Assembly: GCA_023436145.1 (NCBI GenBank)
Contig: JAEZKP010000043.1
Coordinates: 1 to 64,000, forward strand
DNA: 64,000 nt
Source: Fibrobacterota bacterium
Lineage (GTDB): Bacteria; Fibrobacterota; Chitinivibrionia; Chitinivibrionales; Chitinispirillaceae
Direction: 5' to 3'
Position numbers and translations under genes: made by a program. The notes below the pieces were generated by a model. It made no database searches and had not been told where the DNA came from. It saw nothing but the letters and a program-made list of their open reading frames with translations. Below are positions 27,409-35,949 of this stretch, one piece after another; position 1 is the stretch's first letter; every line of letters begins with the position of its first letter.

Positions 27409-28299
27409 TTATATTGCCGCCTTAAAAGCTGGAACAAAATTTTTTTCTACGAATTGAATAAAACGGGTAGGACAGTTTGGAATATCTTTATCGATCAGGT
27501 TAGGAGATACGGCCCCCCGACTTAGTGCATGAGACATTTCCACATAAGCATTTGCCATGTTTATGGAAAAACCATTCTCTATCAGTGCATTTCTCATCTC
27601 CAGATCCATAAGTTGGACATATGGCAGCTCCGGTATTCCTATGTTGTCTGCGATTATCTTTGTTGCCTGTCTGTAGGAGATCCGGTCTCCATATAATTCC
27701 GCCACTACACGCCCGTAGTAATTTTTCTTTTTTAACATATTTGTTACATAGTTAACCACATCTTCGGTTGACACCATATAAATAGGCGTCTGAGCATCGA
27801 TAGCATCTGCTATCATGTCCTTTTGTTTTATAAAACTGATCTTGGAAAGAGTATGCTCCATAAAATAACCCGGGTGCAGATATATCACATTTTCGGAATT
27901 AAGAGAGTTCAGCTGCTCTTCGATATCCCGCAATCCCAGAATTAAACCAGCCTCAGAACTTTGTTCGACACCCATGCTGGAAAGAAAAAAGACTGTGGAA
28001 ATTTTTGAGTCTTTGACCGCTTTGCAAGCTGCAGCACCTATCCTGTGGAAATTATCATTGAAGTTTTCCAGATTCGCAGGAGCCGGTGCAATAAGCATCA
28101 GTGTCTTAGCATCTTTAAGTGCACTATACAAAAAAACCGGATCATCTAACTCACCAGTGGCAATCTCCATTCCCTCACTCTTTAAATATGCCAGATTCTC
28201 CCGGTGATTACCAATACCGCGTACTTTCTGTCCGGATCGAAGCAGTTCCAGAGCCAGCTTCCCCCCAAATCTGCTGCTTACATCGGTTATTACATACAT
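27409..28299 (-). CDS. NmrA-like NAD(P)-binding protein with altered dinucleotide motif
   Basis: 296 aa from the ATG at 28299, which has the strong Shine-Dalgarno AAGGAGGAATT. The frame stays open for 153 further codons upstream, but only through a low-complexity repeat and unrelated intergenic DNA. It is an NmrA/SDR-a relative: strand, helix, then VFLSSMGVEQSSEAGLILG, DIEEQLNSL, YFMEHTLSKI and VSTEDVVNYV. It aligns end to end with the gene at 37333-38217. Where that one has GASGQTG, this one has DVSSRFG, so only the last glycine of GxxGxxG remains and NAD(P) binding may be lost. Possible redox-sensing or regulatory role; not shown. Confidence 0.88.
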   Translation of the reverse strand: MYVITDVSSRFGGKLALELLRSGQKVRGIGNHRENLAYLKSEGMEIATGELDDPVFLYSALKDAKTLMLIAPAPANLENFNDNFHRIGAAACKAVKDSKISTVFFLSSMGVEQSSEAGLILGLRDIEEQLNSLNSENVIYLHPGYFMEHTLSKISFIKQKDMIADAIDAQTPIYMVSTEDVVNYVTNMLKKKNYYGRVVAELYGDRISYRQATKIIADNIGIPELPYVQLMDLEMRNALIENGFSINMANAYVEMSHALSRGAVSPNLIDKDIPNCPTRFIQFVEKNFVPAFKAAI

Positions 28300-28485
28300 A
28301 ATTCCTCCTTTTCGGTCTTTCTCACCGAAATAACGACCTGATGCAAATTCCTCCCCCCTGTTTCCAGAAATAGCACAGCTGCTGCAAAATAAGAGGACAG
28401 CACCGGAATTTCTGCCATAACTTTCTGTGGCAGCGACGCAGGAAACAGTGTCAATCAAATAATAAAGCAAAAATAACCCCAGAGA

Positions 28486-28640
28486 AAAAATCTCAGAGAT
28501 AGATTTGGGGTTGGAGATTTGTAGAAAACAGAATTTTAAAGATTCAGGCTTTCTTGATTGAAGATTGACAGAACCAGGATTAAGATTCAGGATTTGAAGA
28601 ATTAAAATTTGATCTCTGGTAACCGGGATTTGAATGAAGG
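28486..28640. repeat. Second, degenerate gatttga-type low-complexity repeat
   Basis: Units such as gatttgg, gatttgtag, gattcagg, gatttgaag and gatttgaat recur over about 150 bp. The block reaches past the stop codon into the histidine-kinase gene and forms its last codons (encoding SNFNSSNPES). It is similar in composition to the array at 9493-9710. The rest of the 28300-28485 gap shows no gene. Confidence 0.65.
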
Positions 28641-31255
28641 GCAAATTGTAAAGCGTTATGAAGTTCCTCAGCGGAGTAAGGCTTTCTAAGAGCATATTTG
28701 AAGCCATAACTTGTCGGATCAGACATAACCGGATCATCATAATATCCACTGCAGGCAACAGCAGTAATATCGGGATATTGTTCCAACATCAGCTTTATCA
28801 CTTCCTTTCCCCCCAACCCTCCTTTGATATTTAGATCCAGCACTACAATATCGAAGAGATCACCCGTAACCATACTATCCTGGAAAAATTCCAGTGCCAT
28901 TTTACTGGAGGTGGTAGTTATTACCCGGTAACCATAATTTGACAGAATATTCTCTGCCATTTTGGTGATAAATGGTTCATCATCCAGCCATAAAACCCTC
29001 ATCTCTCTGTTACCGTTGGCTAAAGAGACACTCTGTGATGACTTCTGCAGTAAACTGGGGGAAACCGCAGGAATTGTAATAGTGAATACAGTCCACTTCC
29101 CCTCCTCTGACTCCACTCTGATTGTACCTTCATGGTTAGCTATAATTGAATAAGCAGCAGACAACCCCAGCCCATTTCCCTTTGCTTTAGTGGTAAAGAA
29201 AGGATCGAAAATCTTTGACAGGTTCTCCTTTTTAATACCACTGCCATTATCCCTGATAGTTACACTTATAAAGCTGAGTGTTTCCCCGTGATGCATCTCA
29301 GATTTGCTTTCTGCATCTATTCGAACGGTTCCAGTCTTCTGCACAGCCTGACAACCATTAAGAATAATATTATAAAAAACCTGCCGTACCAGCCCTTCAT
29401 CAATATTGCAAAGTGGCAGATCTGAAGGCAGGTTGCAGATGATTTGCCGGGAGTAATTTGCACCCACCATATCTACAGCGCTTTTTACTATCTCCACCAG
29501 CGATTTTATTCTTTTTACCGGAACCCCTCCTTTGGAAAAGGTAAGCAACCGATTGGTGAGGTCCTTTGCACTGCGACAGACATTCAGTGCATCCTCCAGA
29601 TTCTCATTTATCCGGGTGATGCTTCCCGATGAAACCGAAATACGAGCCAGATCCAGATATCCCATCACTCCACTTAATAGGTTATTAAAGTCATGGGCAA
29701 TACCGCCAGCTAAAAGTCCCAGCGATTCCAGTTTCTGAGCCTTAAGAATCTCATCACGGGTTATCTTGCGAACTGTAATATCCTCCGCGACTTCAGCCAC
29801 CCTATAAATTTTACCGATGGAATTTTTAATAGGAAAACTGCGATAACGTATCCAGCGGACACCCCCTGAAGGATGTACGATCCTTAGTTCCCTATCCAGA
29901 TCCAGATTGTTGGAAGTAGAATCCACAGTCAGTTTTATCAGATGTTTGTCTTCTTCATAGATATATTCCAACAGAACTTCAGGGTTGGCAATAAACTCCT
30001 CCCTGGGTCTTCCAAATATCTCATTAAAAGCAGGACTCACATAGTAGATTTTATCCTCAGCTCTCAACCAGTACGCTTCACGGATATTTTCCGCAATCTG
30101 CCGTATTGTAGCTTCACTTTCCCTCAAATCGTTTTCAGCCTTTTTTCTTCGATCGATATTAATCAAAAGAAAAAGGGAAAAAATAGTCAAAGCACCACCA
30201 GCAGTAATCACCCCCCAGAGTAGCCTTTTATTAATCATATAAAAGGGTTGAGGCTGATTAATCACTACACTTCCCCTGGGAAGCAAGCTACTATCAATCT
30301 TAAATCTTCTCAGTTGGTTGTAGTCAAACATAAACTGATTATTGCTTTTTTCAAGTACAGGTAAATTTTCCGGTCTTTCTCCTGAAAGAATTCTTATGGC
30401 ATATTGAGCGGCCATCCTCCCCTGAACTCTGGCACTGATCATATTACCGCCAAGAACTCCATATCCAAGGTTATTATCATTAATACCATAGACAGGGACT
30501 TTTGCCCTGGAAGCTATCAGAGTGATCGCCTGCTGTGCAGTTAAATACTGATTCAGGCGGTCGCGATGAAATGATGCAAGAAGAATAACCCATCGTTTAT
30601 CCAGCTCTTCAACCCGTTGCAGAAGCTCCTCTGTAGAAAGATCGCTAGTATAGTGACAATTGAGGTTACTGAAAAAAGCAGCAGATTTCTCCACCAGGTG
30701 CTTATTTGCCTTACCAGAGGCAGTATTATCATGGATAACCAGGACGTTTTGCACCTCTGGCTGCAGTTTCGAAATAAGTCGCAAAGTCTCTCCGATGTCA
30801 TGTGATTCAGTTACACCGGTGAAAAAGTGTTCCTTATTTTGAATCAGCTGATTTGAGAAGTTATTGATACCGGTGAAAATTACCGGCACGTTTCTGAAAA
30901 GCAAAGCATCGTATTTCAATAATAAATCCAGAGAAAAATTATCACATGTGATAACCAGATCAAACGGCAAAGAAAAGTATTTTCTATGGATGAACTCAAA
31001 TAAAGAGGTGTCACTTAAAGAAAAACGCTTGGAATCAAGATGTTCTATATACAATTCCAGTTCTTGCAGCTCTGATTTCTTCAATTCCGATTTAAGCACA
31101 GAAATCAGAGTGTCAGACCAATCAAACCCTTCATGATATGAGTCAAATATCAGTATATTGGATTTTTTTGCCGCATTAAGCGGGTAAAAAAACGTTATCA
31201 GCACCATGGTGAAAAATATTTTCACCACCAGATCCGGATATTTTAGTCCTGGCAT
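28580..31255 (-). CDS. Hybrid histidine kinase with ABC-substrate-binding-like periplasmic sensor
   Basis: 891 aa. A signal/anchor segment (about 10-28) precedes a periplasmic-binding-protein-like sensor (about 32-320, ABC_sub_bind type: IIHxxL-like SYHEGFDWSDTL, VPVYGINDNNLGYGVLGG). Then come one membrane segment (about 340-362), PAS (about 380-500), HisKA with the phospho-acceptor His near 521 in AGGIAHDFNNLL, HATPase (about 610-730, DNGSGI, GNGLGLS) and a C-terminal receiver (about 752-868, WLDDEP, phospho-Asp near 804 in VVLDLN, KPY). The full phosphorelay is present in one protein. The last 15 residues are encoded by repeat DNA. Ligand unknown; the sensor type often binds small metabolites. 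Confidence 0.92.
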   Translation of the reverse strand: MPGLKYPDLVVKIFFTMVLITFFYPLNAAKKSNILIFDSYHEGFDWSDTLISVLKSELKKSELQELELYIEHLDSKRFSLSDTSLFEFIHRKYFSLPFDLVITCDNFSLDLLLKYDALLFRNVPVIFTGINNFSNQLIQNKEHFFTGVTESHDIGETLRLISKLQPEVQNVLVIHDNTASGKANKHLVEKSAAFFSNLNCHYTSDLSTEELLQRVEELDKRWVILLASFHRDRLNQYLTAQQAITLIASRAKVPVYGINDNNLGYGVLGGNMISARVQGRMAAQYAIRILSGERPENLPVLEKSNNQFMFDYNQLRRFKIDSSLLPRGSVVINQPQPFYMINKRLLWGVITAGGALTIFSLFLLINIDRRKKAENDLRESEATIRQIAENIREAYWLRAEDKIYYVSPAFNEIFGRPREEFIANPEVLLEYIYEEDKHLIKLTVDSTSNNLDLDRELRIVHPSGGVRWIRYRSFPIKNSIGKIYRVAEVAEDITVRKITRDEILKAQKLESLGLLAGGIAHDFNNLLSGVMGYLDLARISVSSGSITRINENLEDALNVCRSAKDLTNRLLTFSKGGVPVKRIKSLVEIVKSAVDMVGANYSRQIICNLPSDLPLCNIDEGLVRQVFYNIILNGCQAVQKTGTVRIDAESKSEMHHGETLSFISVTIRDNGSGIKKENLSKIFDPFFTTKAKGNGLGLSAAYSIIANHEGTIRVESEEGKWTVFTITIPAVSPSLLQKSSQSVSLANGNREMRVLWLDDEPFITKMAENILSNYGYRVITTTSSKMALEFFQDSMVTGDLFDIVVLDLNIKGGLGGKEVIKLMLEQYPDITAVACSGYYDDPVMSDPTSYGFKYALRKPYSAEELHNALQFALHSNPGYQRSNFNSSNPES

Positions 31256-31452
31256 ATGTCTCTCTTTGTTTCTACTCTCCCGGTATCCCTTGCCCTCTGA
31301 AATAAAATTAGATTACTGATGAGATTAGCACAATCTCAATTAAAAAACTGATGAATTTTTAATTGAAAACTGGAATTTCATTGTTCTGATCATCTATTTT
31401 ATACTTCTGGTCCTAATTGTTTTACTATTTATCTAAATAATGGAGAATTTTT

Positions 31453-32136
31453 ATGGTAAAATTTATCCAATTATGTTCAGCAACGATCATTTTCTCAGCA
31501 CAATTCATTTTTGCCGGCCCCCAGATAGAGTTTGAATCCAAAACCGTTAACTCTGGAGACATCATAGAAGGCACCACGACTAAAGTTCCGGCATCTTTCA
31601 TAGTTAAAAATACCGGAGATGCACCCCTGAAACTTACCACCGTGAAACCTTCCTGTGGTTGTACTGTGGTTAAATTTGACTCAACTATTCAACCCGGTAA
31701 ATCTACAAAAATAGAATCCGTTGTAAATATTCCCGGTTACCGCAATGGACATTATTCCAAAAGTATCACTGTAAAAACCAATGCGAACGATTCCACAACA
31801 CGTCTGGCTATAGAATTTACAATCATTTCGGCAGTTGACATCTCAGATCGGGCGATTGATTTTGACAGCTCATCGGCCGGTAAACCGAAACTTGTCACTC
31901 TCTCCTCCAAAAAAGAGGACCTCAAGGTTACTTCAGTAAAATATAATATCGATAATCAATCTATACCTATGAAATTCAACTGGACAAAAACTGACTCTGT
32001 TAACAGTAACGGGATGCGTATTTACAAGCTTAATCTGTTTCAACCATCCGGAACAAATAAAGGCACTGGCAATATCACCATTGAACTGAATCATGAGAAT
32101 AAGAAAGAGATTTCGATTACCGCAAATATTCATTGA
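31453..32136 (+). CDS. Exported DUF1573-domain protein
   Basis: 227 aa. Signal peptide about residues 1-22 (FSAQFIFAG). The DUF1573 Ig-like domain covers about 25-125, with the hallmark PSCGCTVV and an NTGDAPLKLTTVKPSCGCT context. A second, unassigned beta-rich half follows. DUF1573 proteins are common in Bacteroidota, Planctomycetota and relatives; their function is unknown. GGAG lies 7 bp before the ATG. It is divergent from the histidine kinase gene, so the two may share a control region at 31256-31452. Confidence 0.9.
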   Translation: MVKFIQLCSATIIFSAQFIFAGPQIEFESKTVNSGDIIEGTTTKVPASFIVKNTGDAPLKLTTVKPSCGCTVVKFDSTIQPGKSTKIESVVNIPGYRNGHYSKSITVKTNANDSTTRLAIEFTIISAVDISDRAIDFDSSSAGKPKLVTLSSKKEDLKVTSVKYNIDNQSIPMKFNWTKTDSVNSNGMRIYKLNLFQPSGTNKGTGNITIELNHENKKEISITANIH

Positions 32137-32151
32137 TTTTTAAAATAAAGA

Positions 32152-32172
32152 GGGAAACCCATAAAGGTTTCC
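32152..32172 (-). terminator. Intrinsic terminator of the AgmX/ExbD transcript
   Basis: GGGAAACC at 32152-32159 pairs with GGTTTCCC at 32165-32172. On the minus strand the hairpin is followed by CTCTTTATTTT, which suits termination after the gene ending at 32195. It may also stop the convergent DUF1573 transcript. Confidence 0.65.
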
Positions 32173-32194
32173 CCCTCCCTCCTGCAATATCTGA

Positions 32195-33472
32195 TTAGAG
32201 TGAAAAAACAAACGGATACACTACTTCGGTAATATCACCTGGTTTATCAATCTTTGCAAATACCCATCTTCTTATCCTTTCCACTATTGCAGTCTCTATC
32301 TCTGAATCTCCCATGGTTGATTCAATCACCTGAACAAAAAGCACTCTCCCGGAATCATCAATTCCGAATTTTACAGTAACCTTCCCGCTGAGTCCCGGTT
32401 TTTGATGGAGTCGCTTGTTATAGGCATGACGAAGAGCCCTGATATTTTGCATTACCACCTGCAATATTTCAGTTTTACTTCTTCCCCCCACAAACGCATG
32501 CCCACTTAATTGAGGAATGTCCACTTTAATCTTTACCTGACGGCTTTTCAAAGTAAGATCAACTCCCAAGTCATTTCCACCCGTCAGATTATTGAAAACA
32601 TCATCGATTCCTCCTGAACCTCCACCAAAACCATTACCATATCCAGTCCCGAAACCAATCCCGGTAACCCCCCTGCGTCCCACTCCTGAACTTCCATAGG
32701 ATTTTAGGCCGCCAACACCTGCCAGAAGAGCATCGATATCATTACTGAACCCACCTTTTCCAAACAAATCAGCTGAAGCAACAGATTTTGATTTTATCTG
32801 CCCGGAAATAATACCTAATACACCTTTTGCAGTAACTCTGGCTTTGATATCTCCACCTCCCCCGTTTGGTGAAGAGGGGCTATTAAAGCCGGTTTTCCTG
32901 ATTGTCCTCTTTTCACTATTTTTCTTTATTTCAACAGGATTCTTCTTTACTACCTCCTGCTCCTTTGCAATTACTACATCTTTCTCAGATATAGTGATTG
33001 GTACATCCTCCCGTATATTCTCCAAAAAATCCGGCATGACTGCAGATATTTCATATGTACTGAGAAAAATTCCGCAAGCGACACCCGTGACCAGAGACAT
33101 TAATTCAATAGTGCGCAGGCGGCTATCCTTTTCTAAAGACAATATATCCGGGCGCTGATTTAATTTCAGTATGAATTCCTGCTCAGAAAGAATTCTGCCC
33201 GGGATTTCATCCTGATCATCCTGTATGAAGTTGCGGGTAAGACCTGAGTCCTCCATTGAACTTACAAAAACAGACGCACCCAGTGATTCAAAAGTTTTCT
33301 TAATAACAATGGCTTCCTTTTCAGGTGCATCTTTCAGGATGCACACTGACCCGGCGGTTATGATCTTGTACACTTCTTCAACTCCCGTTGCAGAGCTGGC
33401 TGCCAGCTTCTCAGCAATCTTTCGGGCTTTACAAAGATCATCGCACTTTCTGATCACCACTTTGTATTTCAT
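32195..33472 (-). CDS. AgmX/PglI-TonB-like protein with L7/L12-like N-terminal domain
   Basis: 425 aa. The ATG at 33472 follows AAAGGAG by 6 bp; a longer frame to 33511 lacks this signal. Residues 1-70 resemble the ribosomal L7/L12 C-terminal domain (YKVVIRK, then TGVEEVYKII, ILKDAPEKEAIVIKK and FESLGASVFV). A single membrane segment lies at about 122-142, then a Lys/Glu-rich stretch, a Gly-rich stretch (GIGFGTGYGNGFGGGSGG) and a TonB-C-like AgmX/PglI domain (about 325-425, GKVTVKFGIDDSGRVLFVQV). It probably transmits inner-membrane energy to an outer-membrane or gliding-type complex. It is 50 bp downstream of exbD and in the same direction, with no exbB nearby. Confidence 0.83.
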   Translation of the reverse strand: MKYKVVIRKCDDLCKARKIAEKLAASSATGVEEVYKIITAGSVCILKDAPEKEAIVIKKTFESLGASVFVSSMEDSGLTRNFIQDDQDEIPGRILSEQEFILKLNQRPDILSLEKDSRLRTIELMSLVTGVACGIFLSTYEISAVMPDFLENIREDVPITISEKDVVIAKEQEVVKKNPVEIKKNSEKRTIRKTGFNSPSSPNGGGGDIKARVTAKGVLGIISGQIKSKSVASADLFGKGGFSNDIDALLAGVGGLKSYGSSGVGRRGVTGIGFGTGYGNGFGGGSGGIDDVFNNLTGGNDLGVDLTLKSRQVKIKVDIPQLSGHAFVGGRSKTEILQVVMQNIRALRHAYNKRLHQKPGLSGKVTVKFGIDDSGRVLFVQVIESTMGDSEIETAIVERIRRWVFAKIDKPGDITEVVYPFVFSL

Positions 33473-33524
33473 AGAGTACTCCTTTGTTGATTGTACCCGC
33501 CCAAGTACCATAAGAATCAGATAT

Positions 33525-34310
33525 CTACGTTCTCAGCTTAGAGATTGAAATATTCCGGTAATCTGCGGCTCGTGCCCGATCCATCGTTTGAATCAGCTTG
33601 TCATAGAGTACCTTGTTATCTGCAGCGATAATCAAATCGTATTTATCAGTTGCATCTGAAAACCTCTTTCTGATACCATCCAACCGGTTCTGAAATTCAT
33701 CATAGGCGGATACCGGTTTCAGTTCATATTCTGCCATATCCCTTATCACCACGCTTCTTACCGGATTACTCATTGTAAAAGCAGTATCTCCAGTCTTTAC
33801 TTCAGTCAGTATTTTCCCGTCTTTATCTGTTAATATTTCATCATACCTGCTATGAATTCCCTGTATCAGGTTGCGGTTTTCATCACACAAATAAAGATGA
33901 ATGTTTTCTCTTTCATAGTCTTTCATTTCTCTTCCGGTAACCGGATGATAAACTTTTGTACCAGGTTTGTATTCGACGGTAAAGTCGGCCCGGTCATCTT
34001 TGGCAATATACTGATGATATTCACGGTAACGAATAGATGGCAGAAATCCTCCTCTTGCACCCAGGGTCAGCACTGAATCGGTAATAATAGCAGTGAGAGA
34101 AAGTTTGTCGGTAACTGACGAAACCACTGTCTGGCTTTCACGCTCATTCATTCCCCTATCAGCCGGCAGTTTAATATCCACCACAGACACTCTGGCAAAT
34201 TCAGCCGAGACCAGAAGCATTGGTATCAAAACCACCATCAGGTTCATAAATGGCTTGAGGTCCATTTCACAACTTGACATCACTCTTTTAGTTGATCCAT
34301 TCTTTAACAT
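33525..34310 (-). CDS. ExbD/TolR-family biopolymer transport protein
   Basis: 261 aa. A short cytoplasmic start (SSCEMDLKPFMNLM) is followed by one membrane segment (about 18-37) carrying the family's aspartate-adjacent region, then a periplasmic part of about 220 residues, which is longer than typical ExbD. A very strong Shine-Dalgarno AGGAGGAGAT precedes the ATG. It normally works with an ExbB/TolQ/MotA-type proton channel to power TonB-like proteins; the AgmX-type partner follows immediately. The channel protein must be encoded outside this window. The large periplasmic domain has no recognised match. Confidence 0.85.
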   Translation of the reverse strand: MLKNGSTKRVMSSCEMDLKPFMNLMVVLIPMLLVSAEFARVSVVDIKLPADRGMNERESQTVVSSVTDKLSLTAIITDSVLTLGARGGFLPSIRYREYHQYIAKDDRADFTVEYKPGTKVYHPVTGREMKDYERENIHLYLCDENRNLIQGIHSRYDEILTDKDGKILTEVKTGDTAFTMSNPVRSVVIRDMAEYELKPVSAYDEFQNRLDGIRKRFSDATDKYDLIIAADNKVLYDKLIQTMDRARAADYRNISISKLRT

Positions 34311-34446
34311 ATCTCCTCCTTTTTACAGGTGTTCTTCTATCGCGTTTCCAATAAGAAAAACGCCGGATCAGATGCATTTGTTACATTTTGTTTTTACATT
34401 AAGAATGATGAAATAGACAGTTAATAAACAGAGGTTTTCAACATAA

Positions 34447-34466
34447 AAGGCCGCTAAAGCGGCCTT
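34447..34466 (-). terminator. Intrinsic terminator of the aminotransferase
   Basis: AAGGCCGC at 34447-34454 pairs with GCGGCCTT at 34459-34466 around a 4-nt loop. On the minus strand it is followed by TTTATGTTG. It lies 10 bp past the end of the aminotransferase gene. Confidence 0.8.
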
Positions 34467-34475
34467 CATGCTGTA

Positions 34476-35684
34476 TCAGCAGGATAATCGCAGAAATTGT
34501 TCTCTGATGACAGCCAGTCCCTGGTCCATCATCGGTTCTGTAACCTGAGTAAAATTGAGCCGTAGAAACTGTTCTGTCCCTCCACTGGCGGAAAACGCTG
34601 CTCCATCGGCAAATGCTACTCCATTTTCAACACAGGATAAAAGTAACTCACCGGCTGAAGGACCCTTTGAGGATGCCCAGAAAAACATACCTCCCGCAGG
34701 CTTCTGCCATGTAAGGATTCCATCCAAATGCTTATGCATGTAATAATCAAATGTATCACGCTGCTTACGGTAAAAAAGGCGCAGATCCGAAAGATGCTCA
34801 TTGAGATCAAGGCTGAGGAGAGTTTCCAGTAATAATAACTGTGTAAATCTTCCTGTGCACAGGTCTGCCGCCTGTTTAACAGTTACCAAATGTTTGATAA
34901 TCTCAGGTCTGGCATATATCCATCCAAGTCGAAATCCCGGTGCAATAATCTTGGAAAACGTACCCATTAGAACAGCTTTCTTTACACCCAATGCACTCAC
35001 TGGCACTGAAGGCTGGTTATCATAATAGAGGTGACTGTACGGGTCATCCTCTACCAGCACTGTCCCATAGCGGTTGAGCAGAGAAGCTATGGTTAACCTT
35101 CGCTCTTTGGAGTAACACACCCCCGAGGGATTTTGAAAAGATGGTATAGTATAGAAAAAACGGCACGGATTAAATTTTAAATGCTGCTCCATCTGGTGTG
35201 TATCCGCACCCTCATTTTCTAACACAGTTTCCAGAAAAACAGGCTCATACACCTGCATTGCCTGTAATGCAGCCATATAGGTTGGACGTTCAACCAGAAC
35301 CGGTGCACCTTTTTCAAGGAAAACTTTTCCAAGCAGATCCAATGCCTGCTGTGAACCATTTACAATCAGTATATCTGAGACATCCGCTTTTATCCCCAGA
35401 AGTCTCAGCCAGACGTTTGCAATAAATTCCCGCAGCTGCGGCTCTCCCTCACTCTGACTATAACTGAAAGTTTTCCGGCCATAGCGGCTCATTACCTTAT
35501 CGAAAGACTGGTGGATTGTCTCTGCCGGAATACAGGATTCGTAGGGTATCCCTCCACCAAAAGATATAATGCTTCTGTCCACATTTTTCAATATCTCCCG
35601 TACACCTGAACGGGGGATGGAAGTAACTCTGGAAGAAAATAAAAAGGGGGAATGTATAGATGAGAAATCATTAACATTGTTCAT
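34476..35684 (-). CDS. PLP-dependent aminotransferase, class I/II (MocR/2-aminoadipate type)
   Basis: 402 aa. The fold-type I large domain has SQQALDLLGKVF, the pre-lysine segment VEDDPYSHLYYD (PLP-ring aspartate and tyrosine) and the internal-aldimine lysine in GTFSKIIAPGFRLGW; FLRLNFTQV holds the substrate-carboxylate arginine. This is the stand-alone C-terminal type of MocR and 2-aminoadipate/valine/alanine aminotransferases; there is no GntR domain. GAGGAG lies 7 bp upstream of the ATG. Its start is inside the end of a 40-aa ORF (14-bp overlap), implying coupling. The whole unit is behind an attenuator with an Ala-rich leader, which suggests alanine or branched-chain amino acid metabolism. 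Confidence 0.93.
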   Translation of the reverse strand: MNNVNDFSSIHSPFLFSSRVTSIPRSGVREILKNVDRSIISFGGGIPYESCIPAETIHQSFDKVMSRYGRKTFSYSQSEGEPQLREFIANVWLRLLGIKADVSDILIVNGSQQALDLLGKVFLEKGAPVLVERPTYMAALQAMQVYEPVFLETVLENEGADTHQMEQHLKFNPCRFFYTIPSFQNPSGVCYSKERRLTIASLLNRYGTVLVEDDPYSHLYYDNQPSVPVSALGVKKAVLMGTFSKIIAPGFRLGWIYARPEIIKHLVTVKQAADLCTGRFTQLLLLETLLSLDLNEHLSDLRLFYRKQRDTFDYYMHKHLDGILTWQKPAGGMFFWASSKGPSAGELLLSCVENGVAFADGAAFSASGGTEQFLRLNFTQVTEPMMDQGLAVIREQFLRLSC

Positions 35685-35793
35685 ATAGTAATCTCCTCTT
35701 TTCCCTCAACAGATGCTGTAAATTTTCTTCCAATTTTCTGAAATTGATGATAACGGCTGCGATTGAGACTACAGAAATTGCCAGACTGATCAT
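35671..35793 (-). CDS. 40-aa Ile/Val/Ala-rich small membrane-type ORF coupled to the aminotransferase
   Basis: The ATG at 35793 has AAAGGAG 7 bp upstream, as good a signal as any gene here. The peptide begins MISLAISVVSIAAVIINF (a plausible single membrane helix, very rich in Ile, Val, Ala and Ser) and ends in a charged segment. Its stop overlaps the aminotransferase start by 14 bp. It may be a small membrane protein, or a second regulatory peptide whose translation opens the aminotransferase start. No homologue is recognised. Confidence 0.6.
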   Translation of the reverse strand: MISLAISVVSIAAVIINFRKLEENLQHLLREKRRLLYEQC

Positions 35794-35869
35794 AATACTT
35801 CTCCTTTGTTGAAAGTTTGTACCCTCCAGACAGTCATTCATTCTTGCACTGAAAAACTGTCGTATGAGC

Positions 35870-35902
35870 AAAAAAAAAACCCCCCGGAACTTTTCCGGAG
35901 GG
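35870..35902 (-). terminator. Attenuator terminator (intrinsic)
   Basis: On the minus strand the RNA reads CCCUCCGGAA, loop AAG, UUCCGGGGGG, then ten Ts (35870-35879). The 10-bp stem has one G-U pair. It lies between the leader peptide and the downstream ORFs, so it is upstream of the genes it would control, which is the position of an attenuator. Confidence 0.85.
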
Positions 35903-35949
35903 TTTGTCTGATTATCTTTTTTTATGGTTAATCAGCCTATTCCGGAAAA
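35891..35949 (-). promoter_or_regulatory. Predicted antiterminator pairing
   Basis: TTTTCCGGA (35941-35949, minus strand) is the exact complement of TCCGGAAAA (35891-35899), which is the 5' arm plus loop of the terminator. Pairing these 9 nt would prevent the terminator from forming. The upstream segment lies 7-15 nt before the leader stop codon, where a ribosome at the stop would cover it. A further 7-bp hairpin (CTGATTA/TAATCAG, 35908-35935) encloses the stop codon. Confidence 0.7.

Noticed and set aside
28300..28758. N-terminal extension of the NmrA-like gene to 449 aa
   Set aside because: The AAGGAGGAATT site and ATG at 28299 fit the family start; the extra frame is repeat and intergenic DNA.
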